The notes under the pieces were generated by a model, which worked only from the letters and a program-made list of their open reading frames with translations, was not told the DNA's origin and did not search any database. A stretch of DNA of 64,000 nt from Bacteroidota bacterium. Its GTDB lineage: Bacteria > Bacteroidota > Bacteroidia > CAILMK01 > JACPUW01. This document shows, one piece after another, positions 9,387-17,321 of this stretch; within the stretch, counting starts at the first letter, position 1, and the number at the start of each line of letters is the position of its first letter. Location of the stretch: NCBI GenBank assembly GCA_016192035.1, contig JACPUW010000004.1:62001-126000 (forward strand). The letters are read 5' to 3'. A program made the translations under genes and the position numbers.

Positions 9387-10898
9387 CTACATCAACACAA
9401 AGAATATCAGCCAAGTGAGCAGCAAGACCGGAAGCAAGAATGGCAAAGAGTACTTCACCACATAGCCCATAAAAGAGGGCATTTCAATGCCTATTTGTTC
9501 GGCAATGGACTTCACCATAAAGTTGGGCGCATTGCCTATATAGGTCATGGCACCAAAAAATACCGATGCCACCGATACGGCAGCCAGCTCCACAATGTGC
9601 TCAGCCGAAAAGGCAGCTACGCTGGCAAGGCTATTCATGTCATAGCCGTACTTGCCCAGGGCCGCCGAAAGGAAATTCATATACGTGGGGGCATTGTCGA
9701 GCACCCCGCTCAGGCTACCGGTAAACCAGTATAGGGTGTTCACGGTGATGTACTGTGGGTTCATGGATGCAAAATGCTCTACCAATTGCAGGGCTGGCAT
9801 CATGGTGCCAAAAATGCCAATGAACAGAAACGCCACCTCCTTAATGGGTTCAAAATTGAACTCATTCCTCTTAAGACATTCTTTGTCAGAAGTGTAAAAT
9901 GCTGCCGCAGCCAGGGAGAACATGATGAGTTCTCGCACGAAACTTAATTTGGTCAAGTGCCCGTCATGCTCCAACGGCACATAGGGCAGCCACTCCATTT
10001 GGTTGGGATCGAGGAACACTGCCCCAATGGTTAATACTAAAAACAAGATATTGCGCTGTCCCCGTATGCCTACCCTTCCACTAAACTTCTCGCCCTGTGC
10101 TGGCATCACCGGGTTGCGCTTGAGGTCACGCGCATCAAGGAAATAATAGATGAGGGCCAGGAGGCCGATGCCAAATGCCCATTTCACAAAAATGTGCACA
10201 ATGGTCCAGGTAAATGGAACGCCTTTGAGAAAGCCTAAAAAGAGCGGGGGATCGCCCACGGGGGTGAGGCTACCGCCCACATTGCTCACCATGAATATGA
10301 AGAAAACTATATGGAAAGCTTTGATCCTTCCTTTGTTGAGCCGAATAAACGGCCTAATGAGCAGCATGGAAGCCCCAGTGGTGCCTATCACATTGGCTAT
10401 GATAGCCCCCGTAATCAGCAGTGCCACGTTGGCCCCAGGGCTGCCTTGTTTGTCCCAGCCCAGCAGGATACCACCCGATGCCACAAATAGGGCGGTGAGC
10501 AGTGAAATAAAGGAGATGTATTCAAAGAGAGCATGTATGGGCTGGTGGTGGTTGTGGAGCATAAATACGTAGTAACCCGCCACTGCCAAGCCCAGCCCAA
10601 TGGCCACCTTGGGGTAGTGGTGGTGCCAGAAGTGCGCATAAAACAGAGGGCCTGTGGCAATCATGACCAAAAGGCCAACAAATGGAATTACCAGCCATAC
10701 CGGTGGCATTTTGGCTTCATGCCCCCCGCCATCTTCGTTCCCCTCGCCATGTGTATCGGCGGCATGGCCGCCATCCTCATGGGGTAGGGTATGTGCCGTG
10801 GCAGTATCGGCATGGCCACCGGCGGCGGCCAAGGCCAATGTAGGTAGGCCACCAAACATGGCCAAGAAGAGCCCAAAGACAAGGATTGTGTGTTTCAT
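9387..10898 (-). CDS. nhaD: NhaD-type sodium/proton antiporter
   Basis: This 503-residue member of the ion transporter superfamily (NhaD/ArsB/CitMHS type) is predicted to exchange Na+ for H+ at the inner membrane. About 11-12 hydrophobic segments are visible, with conserved stretches NVIGTTGASMLLIRPF, SNVGGSLTPVGDPPLFLG and SGVLDNAPTYMNFL. The ATG at 10896-10898 gives a signal-like N-terminus; an upstream ATG at 10943 would overlap the previous gene. After that helix comes a His/Gly/Asp-rich segment (about residues 27-62) before the first transport helix, and a second His cluster follows. The 3' end faces the AddA-like gene. Confidence 0.88.
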   Translation of the reverse strand: MKHTILVFGLFLAMFGGLPTLALAAAGGHADTATAHTLPHEDGGHAADTHGEGNEDGGGHEAKMPPVWLVIPFVGLLVMIATGPLFYAHFWHHHYPKVAIGLGLAVAGYYVFMLHNHHQPIHALFEYISFISLLTALFVASGGILLGWDKQGSPGANVALLITGAIIANVIGTTGASMLLIRPFIRLNKGRIKAFHIVFFIFMVSNVGGSLTPVGDPPLFLGFLKGVPFTWTIVHIFVKWAFGIGLLALIYYFLDARDLKRNPVMPAQGEKFSGRVGIRGQRNILFLVLTIGAVFLDPNQMEWLPYVPLEHDGHLTKLSFVRELIMFSLAAAAFYTSDKECLKRNEFNFEPIKEVAFLFIGIFGTMMPALQLVEHFASMNPQYITVNTLYWFTGSLSGVLDNAPTYMNFLSAALGKYGYDMNSLASVAAFSAEHIVELAAVSVASVFFGAMTYIGNAPNFMVKSIAEQIGIEMPSFMGYVVKYSLPFLLPVLLLTWLIFFVLM

Positions 10899-10932
10899 TG
10901 TAATGTGGTAGGCGTGAGTACTATATGTTGAA

Positions 10933-12162
10933 TTAATAGCCAATTTCGGCCAGTGCTATTTCAAAACCCCTGGCCATAAGGCCCAATTTGGGCTGGTTGC
11001 TGCCAAGCACCTTTCGCAGGGCACTGGTGGTAGCCGCGGTCACATCGCCAAAAATTCCGGCTTCGGTCAGTGTGATGTCATCTTCCATAAGGTAGGCAAA
11101 AGTGCGCGCCATGCCCATATTGGCTATGAAGTCGGGTATCACGGCAAAATGTGCGTCAGCCCAGGCTGCCGTAGGGCCGTAGAAGATGGCCTCATCGGCA
11201 AATGGCACATTGGCCCCGCAGGCAATTACCTCAACCCCAGATTGCTTCATGCGCTCCAACTGGCCCATCTGCACCAAGCGGGAAGCCGCGCAAGGCAGAA
11301 ATACCTGTGCAGGCATGTCCCATATCTTGGCGTTTACTTCGTCAAACGACAGCAAGTTGCTTGATTCCAAGTAATTGCCCTGCCGTTCATTAAATAGTCG
11401 GGTTATTTCTTCAAAGGAAAACCCATCTTGGCTTAGCAGCCCGCCCACGCGGTCGATGATGCCCACCACCCGGGCGCCTGCCTGTGCTTGGTACCAAGCC
11501 GCTGCGGCAGCCACATTGCCCCAGCCCTGCACAATTACCCGCATATCCTTTAGCGATTGACCTTGATTTTCAAAATACAAGCGCACAGATTCATGCACGC
11601 CCCATCCGGTAATCATGTCGGCCACCAGGTACTTTCTGGCGGGATCGGGGCTGTACTGGCTGTTGCCCAGCACCATAGATACCCCTTGCTGTAGTTGGCC
11701 TATCTTCTTTTTCTTCTGAATGCTGTCTGGGCAAAAATGGCCCATAAGTACCCCCTCTTGCGGATGCTCCAGCCCCATGGATGAGGTAATGGGCACCACT
11801 TCGCGTGCTTCGTCAATGTTAAGGTCACCCCCTGTGCCGTAGTAGTTTTTTAGCAAAGGCAGCACTGCGGCATACCAGCGGCGCAATACCCCTTCCTTTC
11901 GCGGATCGGCAGGATTGAAATTGATGCCCGACTTGGCCCCACCTATAGCGGGCCCCGCGCAGCTAAACTTGATTTCCATGGTTTTGGCCAGTGACACCAC
12001 TTCGTGCTTGTTGAGCCCAAGCCGCATCCGGGTGCCGCCACCGGCAGCCCCCCCGCGCAGCGAATTGATTACTACCCAACCTACGGCCTCTGTTTGGTCA
12101 TCATGCCATTCAAAAACCACCAGTGGCGGCTTTTCTTCAAATTTCTTAAGTAAATCCTTCAT
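10933..12162 (-). CDS. Glu/Leu/Phe/Val-family amino acid dehydrogenase
   Basis: This 409-residue NAD(P)-dependent oxidative deaminase fits the family length. The catalytic lysine motif is AIGGAKSGINF, followed by GTGGDLNIDE and the dinucleotide-binding GWGNVAAAAAW with GIID. The wording of the active site and the R-M-R-L-G segment near the start are closer to Glu/Leu dehydrogenases of this phylum than to the hexameric GdhA of enterobacteria, but the substrate cannot be settled by eye. It precedes nhaD by 34 bp on the same strand. A perfect -7 element lies 35 bp before the ATG. Confidence 0.85.
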   Translation of the reverse strand: MKDLLKKFEEKPPLVVFEWHDDQTEAVGWVVINSLRGGAAGGGTRMRLGLNKHEVVSLAKTMEIKFSCAGPAIGGAKSGINFNPADPRKEGVLRRWYAAVLPLLKNYYGTGGDLNIDEAREVVPITSSMGLEHPQEGVLMGHFCPDSIQKKKKIGQLQQGVSMVLGNSQYSPDPARKYLVADMITGWGVHESVRLYFENQGQSLKDMRVIVQGWGNVAAAAAWYQAQAGARVVGIIDRVGGLLSQDGFSFEEITRLFNERQGNYLESSNLLSFDEVNAKIWDMPAQVFLPCAASRLVQMGQLERMKQSGVEVIACGANVPFADEAIFYGPTAAWADAHFAVIPDFIANMGMARTFAYLMEDDITLTEAGIFGDVTAATTSALRKVLGSNQPKLGLMARGFEIALAEIGY

Positions 12163-12197
12163 TTCACGTGTGGGAAGGGGGTATGTGAAAACGGCGG

Positions 12198-12205
12198 CAA
12201 AAGTA
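12198..12205 (-). promoter_or_regulatory. Candidate -7 element for the amino acid dehydrogenase
   Basis: The minus strand reads TACTTTTG, an exact TAnnTTTG match, in the 73-bp gap before the dehydrogenase. No TTG is seen at the usual upstream spacing. Confidence 0.45.
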
Positions 12206-12235
12206 GCTCAAGCAACCCAAGTATCCCATGTGGGG

Positions 12236-12499
12236 TCATAGGGCATTCAGGCCCCTGGCAGTAGCCCTAAACCAAAGGGACAGCAACTGATCGGTATCGC
12301 TAAATGTACCGTGTTCAGCCAAATACCCGGTGCCCGCGCCATCATCTGTTGGTATAGGCTTCGCCCATCCTTTTTGCAAGAGGGTGCGCATTACATCGCG
12401 CACTACTGGAATGGGTATTCCGGTTTCGGCTGATAGGTCGCATATGTTACCGTCAAGGGTGAGCCGCTCCAGCAGCCTCTTTTCTAGCGGGTCAATCAC
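12236..12499 (-). CDS. Small hypothetical protein, possibly winged-helix
   Basis: This 87-residue, cysteine-poor protein begins MIDPLEKRLLERLTLDGNIC. The segment DLSAETGIPIPVVRDVMRTLL, then KGWAKPI and a possible wing, looks like a helix-turn-helix domain, but no family is recognised. Its start overlaps the end of the glycosyltransferase gene by 8 bp, so it is probably translated with it. It could be a small DNA-binding or anti-termination factor, or only a HEAT-like helical protein; function is not assigned. Confidence 0.6.
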   Translation of the reverse strand: MIDPLEKRLLERLTLDGNICDLSAETGIPIPVVRDVMRTLLQKGWAKPIPTDDGAGTGYLAEHGTFSDTDQLLSLWFRATARGLNAL

Positions 12500-13646
12500 G
12501 AAATTTCCTGTTTTTCCATTGGTAGCCCTGCAGTTTTGACAAGGGCAGTATGGCCACTACATAGAGTATTTGAGGGAAAAAAGCCAAAAGATAGGCCAAA
12601 GCCCATTGCCTGGAAGGCAGATCGCGCTGCAGCGCAAGATAAAAAATGGTCTCTACCAGTGCTTTGGTGGCCAACATGAGTGCCAGCAAAGACCAAGCAC
12701 CCGGAGTAAAAAATCCAGCCAAAGCCAGCACCAAAATACATACATAATACAGATAATCAAGAGCTAGGGTAAGCACCAGCGATGGCCGGTCATACCCGGC
12801 ATTTTTTGAAGTCCACCGCTTGCGCTGCTCCAAAAAAGCCCTGGGGCTTGGGCACGGCGGCGTGGTAACCACCAACTGAGGGTGCAGGGCAAAGTAAAGT
12901 TCAAAAGGATAACGGTCTTGCACCTTGTGCATAAACCAAATATCTTCTCCACTTTCGGTAGTGGGGTGCTCGTTGTAACCGTTGAGCGACTCATATACAT
13001 CCCTGGGAAAGGCCAGGTTGGCCCCATTGCACAAGTAGGGTTTATCGCGCTGTATATACGCGGCGCCGAGTCCCACCAATCCCTGAAATTCCAATGCCTG
13101 CATACGCTCAAACCACGTGCGCGCCGGATACATGGTTACCGGGGCCGAAATAAACTTGGGTGCGTACCTGCCTATAAAGGCAGCCATGATCCCCAAATAG
13201 CCTGGAGAAAATGTACAGTCGGCATCGGTGGTTACTACCCATTGGTTGGCCGCGTGCCTTACCCCGATTTGAACGGCAATTTTCTTAAAGTTTCTTTGAT
13301 GTGTTACCCGCATGGATGCCAGGTCAATGGTTTTCAGCCTAGGGGCTATGCCCAGCGCATGGGCTTCTTGCGCCACTATTTGCATGGTCTGGTCGGTGGA
13401 ATGGTCGTCAACCAGTACAAATTCCACCAAGTGGGCTGGGTAGCTGAGTGAAGCCAAAGACCTAAGCAGGTGCTGCACATTATCCGCTTCATTTCGCAGG
13501 GCTACTATTATTGAAAAAGATATAGGGGGCACTTCTGACAAATGGACATACCGAGGCAATCGTTTCCAAGCCCAAAAGGAGAGCATGAACTGAAAGGCAT
13601 AGTGCAGGTTGAGCCCCAGGGCTACCACGGCCAAAAGTGCGGGCAT
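12492..13646 (-). CDS. Membrane-bound family 2 glycosyltransferase
   Basis: This 384-residue GT-A processive-type glycosyltransferase carries one N-terminal and several C-terminal membrane helices. Motifs visible are IVALRNEADNV for nucleotide binding, VLVDDHSTDQT, the metal-binding TTDADC, ESGEDIW with the catalytic acid region, and QRKRW matching Q/RxxRW. It is predicted to make or extend a surface polysaccharide or glycolipid at the inner membrane. Its ATG overlaps the stop of the upstream flippase-like gene, suggesting the pair works together. The sugar and acceptor are unknown. Confidence 0.85.
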   Translation of the reverse strand: MPALLAVVALGLNLHYAFQFMLSFWAWKRLPRYVHLSEVPPISFSIIVALRNEADNVQHLLRSLASLSYPAHLVEFVLVDDHSTDQTMQIVAQEAHALGIAPRLKTIDLASMRVTHQRNFKKIAVQIGVRHAANQWVVTTDADCTFSPGYLGIMAAFIGRYAPKFISAPVTMYPARTWFERMQALEFQGLVGLGAAYIQRDKPYLCNGANLAFPRDVYESLNGYNEHPTTESGEDIWFMHKVQDRYPFELYFALHPQLVVTTPPCPSPRAFLEQRKRWTSKNAGYDRPSLVLTLALDYLYYVCILVLALAGFFTPGAWSLLALMLATKALVETIFYLALQRDLPSRQWALAYLLAFFPQILYVVAILPLSKLQGYQWKNRKFRD

Positions 13647-14638
13647 TATCCTCGGTGGCTTTTAGCAAAAACAGCCAAAAATGCCGAGCGCGGGGCAGGT
13701 GCCAATGCCAATAACGCCAACCCGCAAATAGATGGCAGGAGCAGGTTAACCAACCAAATAAAATAACTGGCTTGTATAATGCCCAATTGGTTGGACGAGA
13801 GAAATCCTATGAAATAGGAAGCCAATGCTCCCCTGAGCCCCAATCCAGCCAGGGCAGAAGCGGGTATAAGCGTGAGCAGGCCATAGATAAGGCTGATGGT
13901 AGATAGGCCTGCAAGGGGAGGCAGGGCTATGCCAAACAACCAAAGGGCCAGGTAAAACTGGGTACTGAACACCAAAAACCGCAGGGCCGACAAGGCAATA
14001 AAAATATAGGACATGCGTACAGAAAAACGGGTGAACGACATGATAAACAGGCGCAAATACCGGTTTTGGCGACGTGCCCACCTGGCTATCCTGCGCCGCA
14101 TGACTGCACCGGTAAGCATAAGGCCAAGCGCAGCCAATCCATAGAGCAGTGGGTCCAGCATTTGGCCGCTTTCTTGGAAATGCCATATAAAATACAGCCC
14201 GCCCGCAAGCCCAAATGACAAGGTGGCTATGATCTGGGCATAGCTCAGGTGAAGTGCGCTAATGACGGCGCCAAAATGGTGCTGTGGTTTAACAAAAAAC
14301 ACTTTGCCTATGTATTCGCCCAGGCGATTGGGCATCCAGGTACTCACTGCCACCCCTACCAGCGTGGCCCTAACTGCACTGCCCCAGGGGGTAGGTTCCA
14401 AATCGCTGACCGCCCATTTCCATTTGAGTACTTCTATGCCCCAGTTGAGCAGCATGAGCACACAAATGATGGCGAATAGAAATACATTAAACGGGGTAAC
14501 CGCGGGAAACTGCCACGCAACCTTGCCATTTAGGTAAGGATATAGGGCAGAAAAGACATAGTAAAACCCATAGGCCAACAGGGCTAACCAAAAGGTTGCC
14601 AACAGGGGCCTTAAATAGGGTTTGAACCGCGCCTGCAT
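13646..14638 (-). CDS. Lysylphosphatidylglycerol synthase/flippase-like membrane protein
   Basis: The product is a 330-residue protein with about eight hydrophobic segments, of the UPF0104 / LPG_synthase_TM type. It has the typical central stretch TPWGSAVRATLVGVAVSTWMP with a following N-R-L-G-E-Y motif, and a late GLGLRGALASYFIGF segment. The ATG at 14636-14638 (MQARFKPYLRP) is preferred; upstream in-frame starts would overlap the divergent ruvC. Family members move or modify lipids, and its coupling with a glycosyltransferase suggests lipid-linked sugar handling. That is inference from context. Confidence 0.75.
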   Translation of the reverse strand: MQARFKPYLRPLLATFWLALLAYGFYYVFSALYPYLNGKVAWQFPAVTPFNVFLFAIICVLMLLNWGIEVLKWKWAVSDLEPTPWGSAVRATLVGVAVSTWMPNRLGEYIGKVFFVKPQHHFGAVISALHLSYAQIIATLSFGLAGGLYFIWHFQESGQMLDPLLYGLAALGLMLTGAVMRRRIARWARRQNRYLRLFIMSFTRFSVRMSYIFIALSALRFLVFSTQFYLALWLFGIALPPLAGLSTISLIYGLLTLIPASALAGLGLRGALASYFIGFLSSNQLGIIQASYFIWLVNLLLPSICGLALLALAPAPRSAFLAVFAKSHRG

Positions 14639-14699
14639 ATCTTTGGGTGACAATAATACTATCAAAATAGGTTCCCTAACCGGGCACCGCCCACAGCCC

Positions 14700-15254
14700 G
14701 TGAAGAAGAAACGCACCATACTGGGCATAGACCCGGGCACCAACATACTAGGATGGGGCATAGTGAGTGATGGCCCCGATGGGCTTGGCCTGGTAGATCT
14801 GGGTCACCTAAACCTGAGCAAGATAGAAGACCCTTATGAGAAGCTCCATGAGATACACCACAGCGTAACGACCATCATAGCCAATTACAAACCCACTGAA
14901 TCCAGCTTTGAATCGCCTTTTCACGGAAAGAATATCCAGTCTATGCTCAAGCTGGGAAGGGCACAGGGGGTGGCCATTGCGGCCTGTTTTGCCCAGGGGC
15001 TTAGTGTGCATGAATACGCGCCCAAGAAAATCAAGCAAAGCATCACGGGCAATGGAAACGCTTCAAAGGAGCAGTTGGCCAAAATGCTCCAATCCATACT
15101 GGGCCTGGTGGAGATACCCAAGTACCTAGATGCAACCGATGGCGTAGCGGCCGCAGTGTGCCATAGCTATCAAAATGCTATTTTACAGGGCAATGGAAAG
15201 TCATATAGCGGATGGAAAGCTTTTTTGGCACAGCATCCCGATAGGGCCAAATAA
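14700..15254 (+). CDS. ruvC: Holliday junction resolvase RuvC
   Basis: This 184-residue endonuclease cleaves Holliday junctions during recombination. The first catalytic Asp is in ILGIDPGTN, the second acidic residue in ESSFESPFHGKN, followed by MLKLGRAQGVA and the C-terminal acidic pair region YLDATDGVAAAVCH. The GTG at 14700-14702 gives the usual RuvC N-terminus; the in-frame starts upstream lie over the divergent membrane-protein gene. A full active-site set is present. Confidence 0.93.
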   Translation: MKKKRTILGIDPGTNILGWGIVSDGPDGLGLVDLGHLNLSKIEDPYEKLHEIHHSVTTIIANYKPTESSFESPFHGKNIQSMLKLGRAQGVAIAACFAQGLSVHEYAPKKIKQSITGNGNASKEQLAKMLQSILGLVEIPKYLDATDGVAAAVCHSYQNAILQGNGKSYSGWKAFLAQHPDRAK

Positions 15255-15275
15255 CGGCCCCGTTTTAGAATGATT

Positions 15276-15671
15276 TTATATAAACCGAGCGGCTATGTCT
15301 TGGGCTATGCCTTCCAGTTCCCGATGGGTAAATGAAGCTTTGGGCCTGGAGAATTCTATGTCATACGCACTGGTGAGCGGCACCAAATGGATGTGGGCAT
15401 GTGGCACTTCCAAGCCCACCACTGCCATGCCTATGCGTTGGCAGGGAATGGCCAGTTCCATGGCCTTGGCCACCCGCTGGGCAAAGAGCATAAGGCCGGA
15501 CAGGAGCTGCGGTGGCAAATCAAAAAACTTGTTTATCTCCGTTTTGGGTATTACAAGCACATGGCCCCGCTTTAGCGGATTGATGTCAAGAAATGCCAGA
15601 AAATCATCGCTTTCGGCTACTTTGTAGCAAGGAATTTCACCTTGTACTATTCGGGTGAATATGGACGCCAT
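15276..15671 (-). CDS. HIT-family nucleotide hydrolase/transferase
   Basis: This 131-residue protein has the histidine triad VPHAHIHLVPL near residues 89-99 and the family's N-terminal pattern SIFTRIVQGEIPCYKV with DINPLKRGHVLVIPK. HIT proteins of this type hydrolyse adenosine 5'-phosphoramidates or dinucleoside polyphosphates. It lies 3 bp downstream of greA on the same strand, an arrangement I recall from other Bacteroidota. The precise substrate cannot be told. Confidence 0.9.
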   Translation of the reverse strand: MASIFTRIVQGEIPCYKVAESDDFLAFLDINPLKRGHVLVIPKTEINKFFDLPPQLLSGLMLFAQRVAKAMELAIPCQRIGMAVVGLEVPHAHIHLVPLTSAYDIEFSRPKASFTHRELEGIAQDIAARFI

Positions 15672-15674
15672 GAT

Positions 15675-16148
15675 CTATATTCCTATATTAAGTACTTCCA
15701 ACTTGATATTGCCTGCGGGTACTTGTATATCCACCACATCGCCCACCACCTTGCCCAGTAGCCCTTTGCCTATGGGTGATGCTATTGATATCTTCCCTTC
15801 CTTGAGATTGGCCTCCTTTTCAGAGACCAATTGGTAGGTTACTTCCTTGTTTATCTTGTGGTTTTTCACGGTAACCTTGCACAGGGCGGTCACTTTTGAA
15901 GTGTCAATGGCCGACTCGTCGAGTATTCTGGAATTGCCAATGATGGCCTCGAGTTTGGCAATTTGGGCTTCCAAATGGCCCTGCTCATCCTTTGCGGCAT
16001 CATATTCGGCATTTTCCGAGAGGTCACCCTTTTCCCTGGCTTCGGCTATGGCGTTTGACAAGCGCGGACGCTCAACCGACTTGAGGAACTTGAGCTCCTC
16101 TTGCATTTTTTCAAAACCTTCACGGGTAACATAGGTCTTTTCGGTCAT
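15675..16148 (-). CDS. greA: Transcription elongation factor GreA
   Basis: The 157-residue protein rescues backtracked RNA polymerase by stimulating transcript cleavage. It has the N-terminal coiled-coil with the acidic tip (EAREKGDLSENAEYDAAKDE) and the C-terminal FKBP-like domain with SPIGKGLLGKVVGD. It is co-directional with the HIT gene. Its leader contains a strong hairpin that also serves as the terminator of the upstream secretion operon. Confidence 0.96.
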   Translation of the reverse strand: MTEKTYVTREGFEKMQEELKFLKSVERPRLSNAIAEAREKGDLSENAEYDAAKDEQGHLEAQIAKLEAIIGNSRILDESAIDTSKVTALCKVTVKNHKINKEVTYQLVSEKEANLKEGKISIASPIGKGLLGKVVGDVVDIQVPAGNIKLEVLNIGI

Positions 16149-16182
16149 ATAAGTGCTTGTTTACCTTTAATCTATAAAACAA

Positions 16183-16212
16183 AAACGTCTGCAAGGGGGC
16201 TTGCAAACGTTT
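16183..16212 (-). terminator. Intrinsic terminator after the PorV-like gene
   Basis: A stem of 6 + 6 base pairs with one mismatch (AAACGT/ACGTTT outside, TGCAAG/CTTGCA inside) and a four-base loop lies 30 bp past the porV-like stop. On the minus strand it is followed by TTTTGTTTTAT. This is a good rho-independent terminator for the receptor-cargo-PorV transcript. It also falls between a promoter-like element and greA. Confidence 0.65.
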
Positions 16213-16224
16213 ATTTTTGGCGTA

Positions 16225-16256
16225 CAAAGGTATGCTACGTACTAAAAACCAAGCAA
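16225..16256 (-). promoter_or_regulatory. Candidate promoter upstream of greA
   Basis: The minus strand has TACCTTTG at 16225-16232 and a TTG at 16254-16256, 21 bp upstream, giving a good TTG-N21-TAnnTTTG promoter that begins inside the 3' end of the porV-like gene. Transcripts would pass through the hairpin at 16183-16212 before reaching greA. Confidence 0.45.
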
Positions 16257-17303
16257 CACGCCCAGGGTATGGATCCCCGTGTACTTGTTGTAGGTATCCC
16301 GGTACGAATAGTCTATGCCAAGGGTTTTGCCCTCGCCATAAGGCAATTGGAAAGTAGCCCCAAAAGTGGGGCCACTGGCTACGTTGGTTGACAGTTCCTC
16401 ATTGAATATCTGCTCTTCATATGCAAAGCCCCCCCTAACAAAAACCATGTTCTTATAGCTGTATTCGGCGCCCAGGCTAATCACGTCGCGGCCAAATGAA
16501 TTGGCCATAAAATTTGCGGCCACATTGACCCCGCTACCTGCGCCAAGCACCAGCACCTTGTAACCCACGCCAATATTGAGCACCGAAGGCAGCTCAAAAG
16601 GAGCCACCCGTGATTTCATGGTCCTGGCCGTGGGGTTTAGCACACCGTCTTCGGTTGCCCTTCGGTCCACCCCATCGCCTGAATAGCTCATGGCAGGGCC
16701 TACGTTGCGCAGCGAAAAACCCAAGGTGAGCCTTTCATTGATGCTTTGGTACTGAATGCCCGCATCTATGCCCACGCCCATGGCGTTCATGTCGGCTATA
16801 GACTCTGAAACCATGCGAACGGTAATGCCGCCACTGGTTTGCTCAGAAAAGGCATAGGCAAAACTTAGCCCTATGTTGGTGTAAGTGGGTGAAAAAGTGC
16901 CCAATGTGCCATCGGGAAAATCTTCGGTGGTGCGGTAGAATTCGCCCATGTCAAACGACATGATGGAGAATCCCAGCGCTGCGGCATCGCCCAGTTTGGC
17001 CTTAAAACCAAAGGAATTGATATTGATACCGGCCCCACCAAACCAATTGGTACGGGTGAATGCAAGTTCGTTGTTGCTGGAGCGCACCAAGCCTGCCACA
17101 TTTAGCCTGATAGCCTCAATGCCCATGATGCTTGATGAATTTGCCCCTGCCCAGCCAGTGCTGCGGGCCCAGGGATTGATGAGCAAGTGGGTAGCCCCGG
17201 CTTCTCCTATCCGGTCAGGATTTCCGGCCTGGGTGGTGCCCGCCATGAGCAGCAGCCCAAGTATTCTTGTTATGGTCTTTATACGTATCATGCTGTAAAT
17301 CAT
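16242..17303 (-). CDS. PorV/PorQ-family T9SS outer-membrane protein
   Basis: The 353-residue protein has a signal peptide (RIKTITRILGLLLMAGTTQA) and then AGNPDRIGEAGATHLLINPWARSTGWAGA, the start typical of PorV-like 14-strand barrels. Alternating beta-strand character continues to a final aromatic, VLLGF, as in outer-membrane proteins. PorV carries T9SS cargo from the translocon to the attachment complex. It is 18 bp downstream of a T9SS cargo gene, so it may be a dedicated shuttle paralogue for that protein. M5 (17291) is an alternative start. Confidence 0.82.
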   Translation of the reverse strand: MIYSMIRIKTITRILGLLLMAGTTQAGNPDRIGEAGATHLLINPWARSTGWAGANSSSIMGIEAIRLNVAGLVRSSNNELAFTRTNWFGGAGININSFGFKAKLGDAAALGFSIMSFDMGEFYRTTEDFPDGTLGTFSPTYTNIGLSFAYAFSEQTSGGITVRMVSESIADMNAMGVGIDAGIQYQSINERLTLGFSLRNVGPAMSYSGDGVDRRATEDGVLNPTARTMKSRVAPFELPSVLNIGVGYKVLVLGAGSGVNVAANFMANSFGRDVISLGAEYSYKNMVFVRGGFAYEEQIFNEELSTNVASGPTFGATFQLPYGEGKTLGIDYSYRDTYNKYTGIHTLGVLLGF

Positions 17304-17321
17304 TAGTGTTGGTTATTAAAG

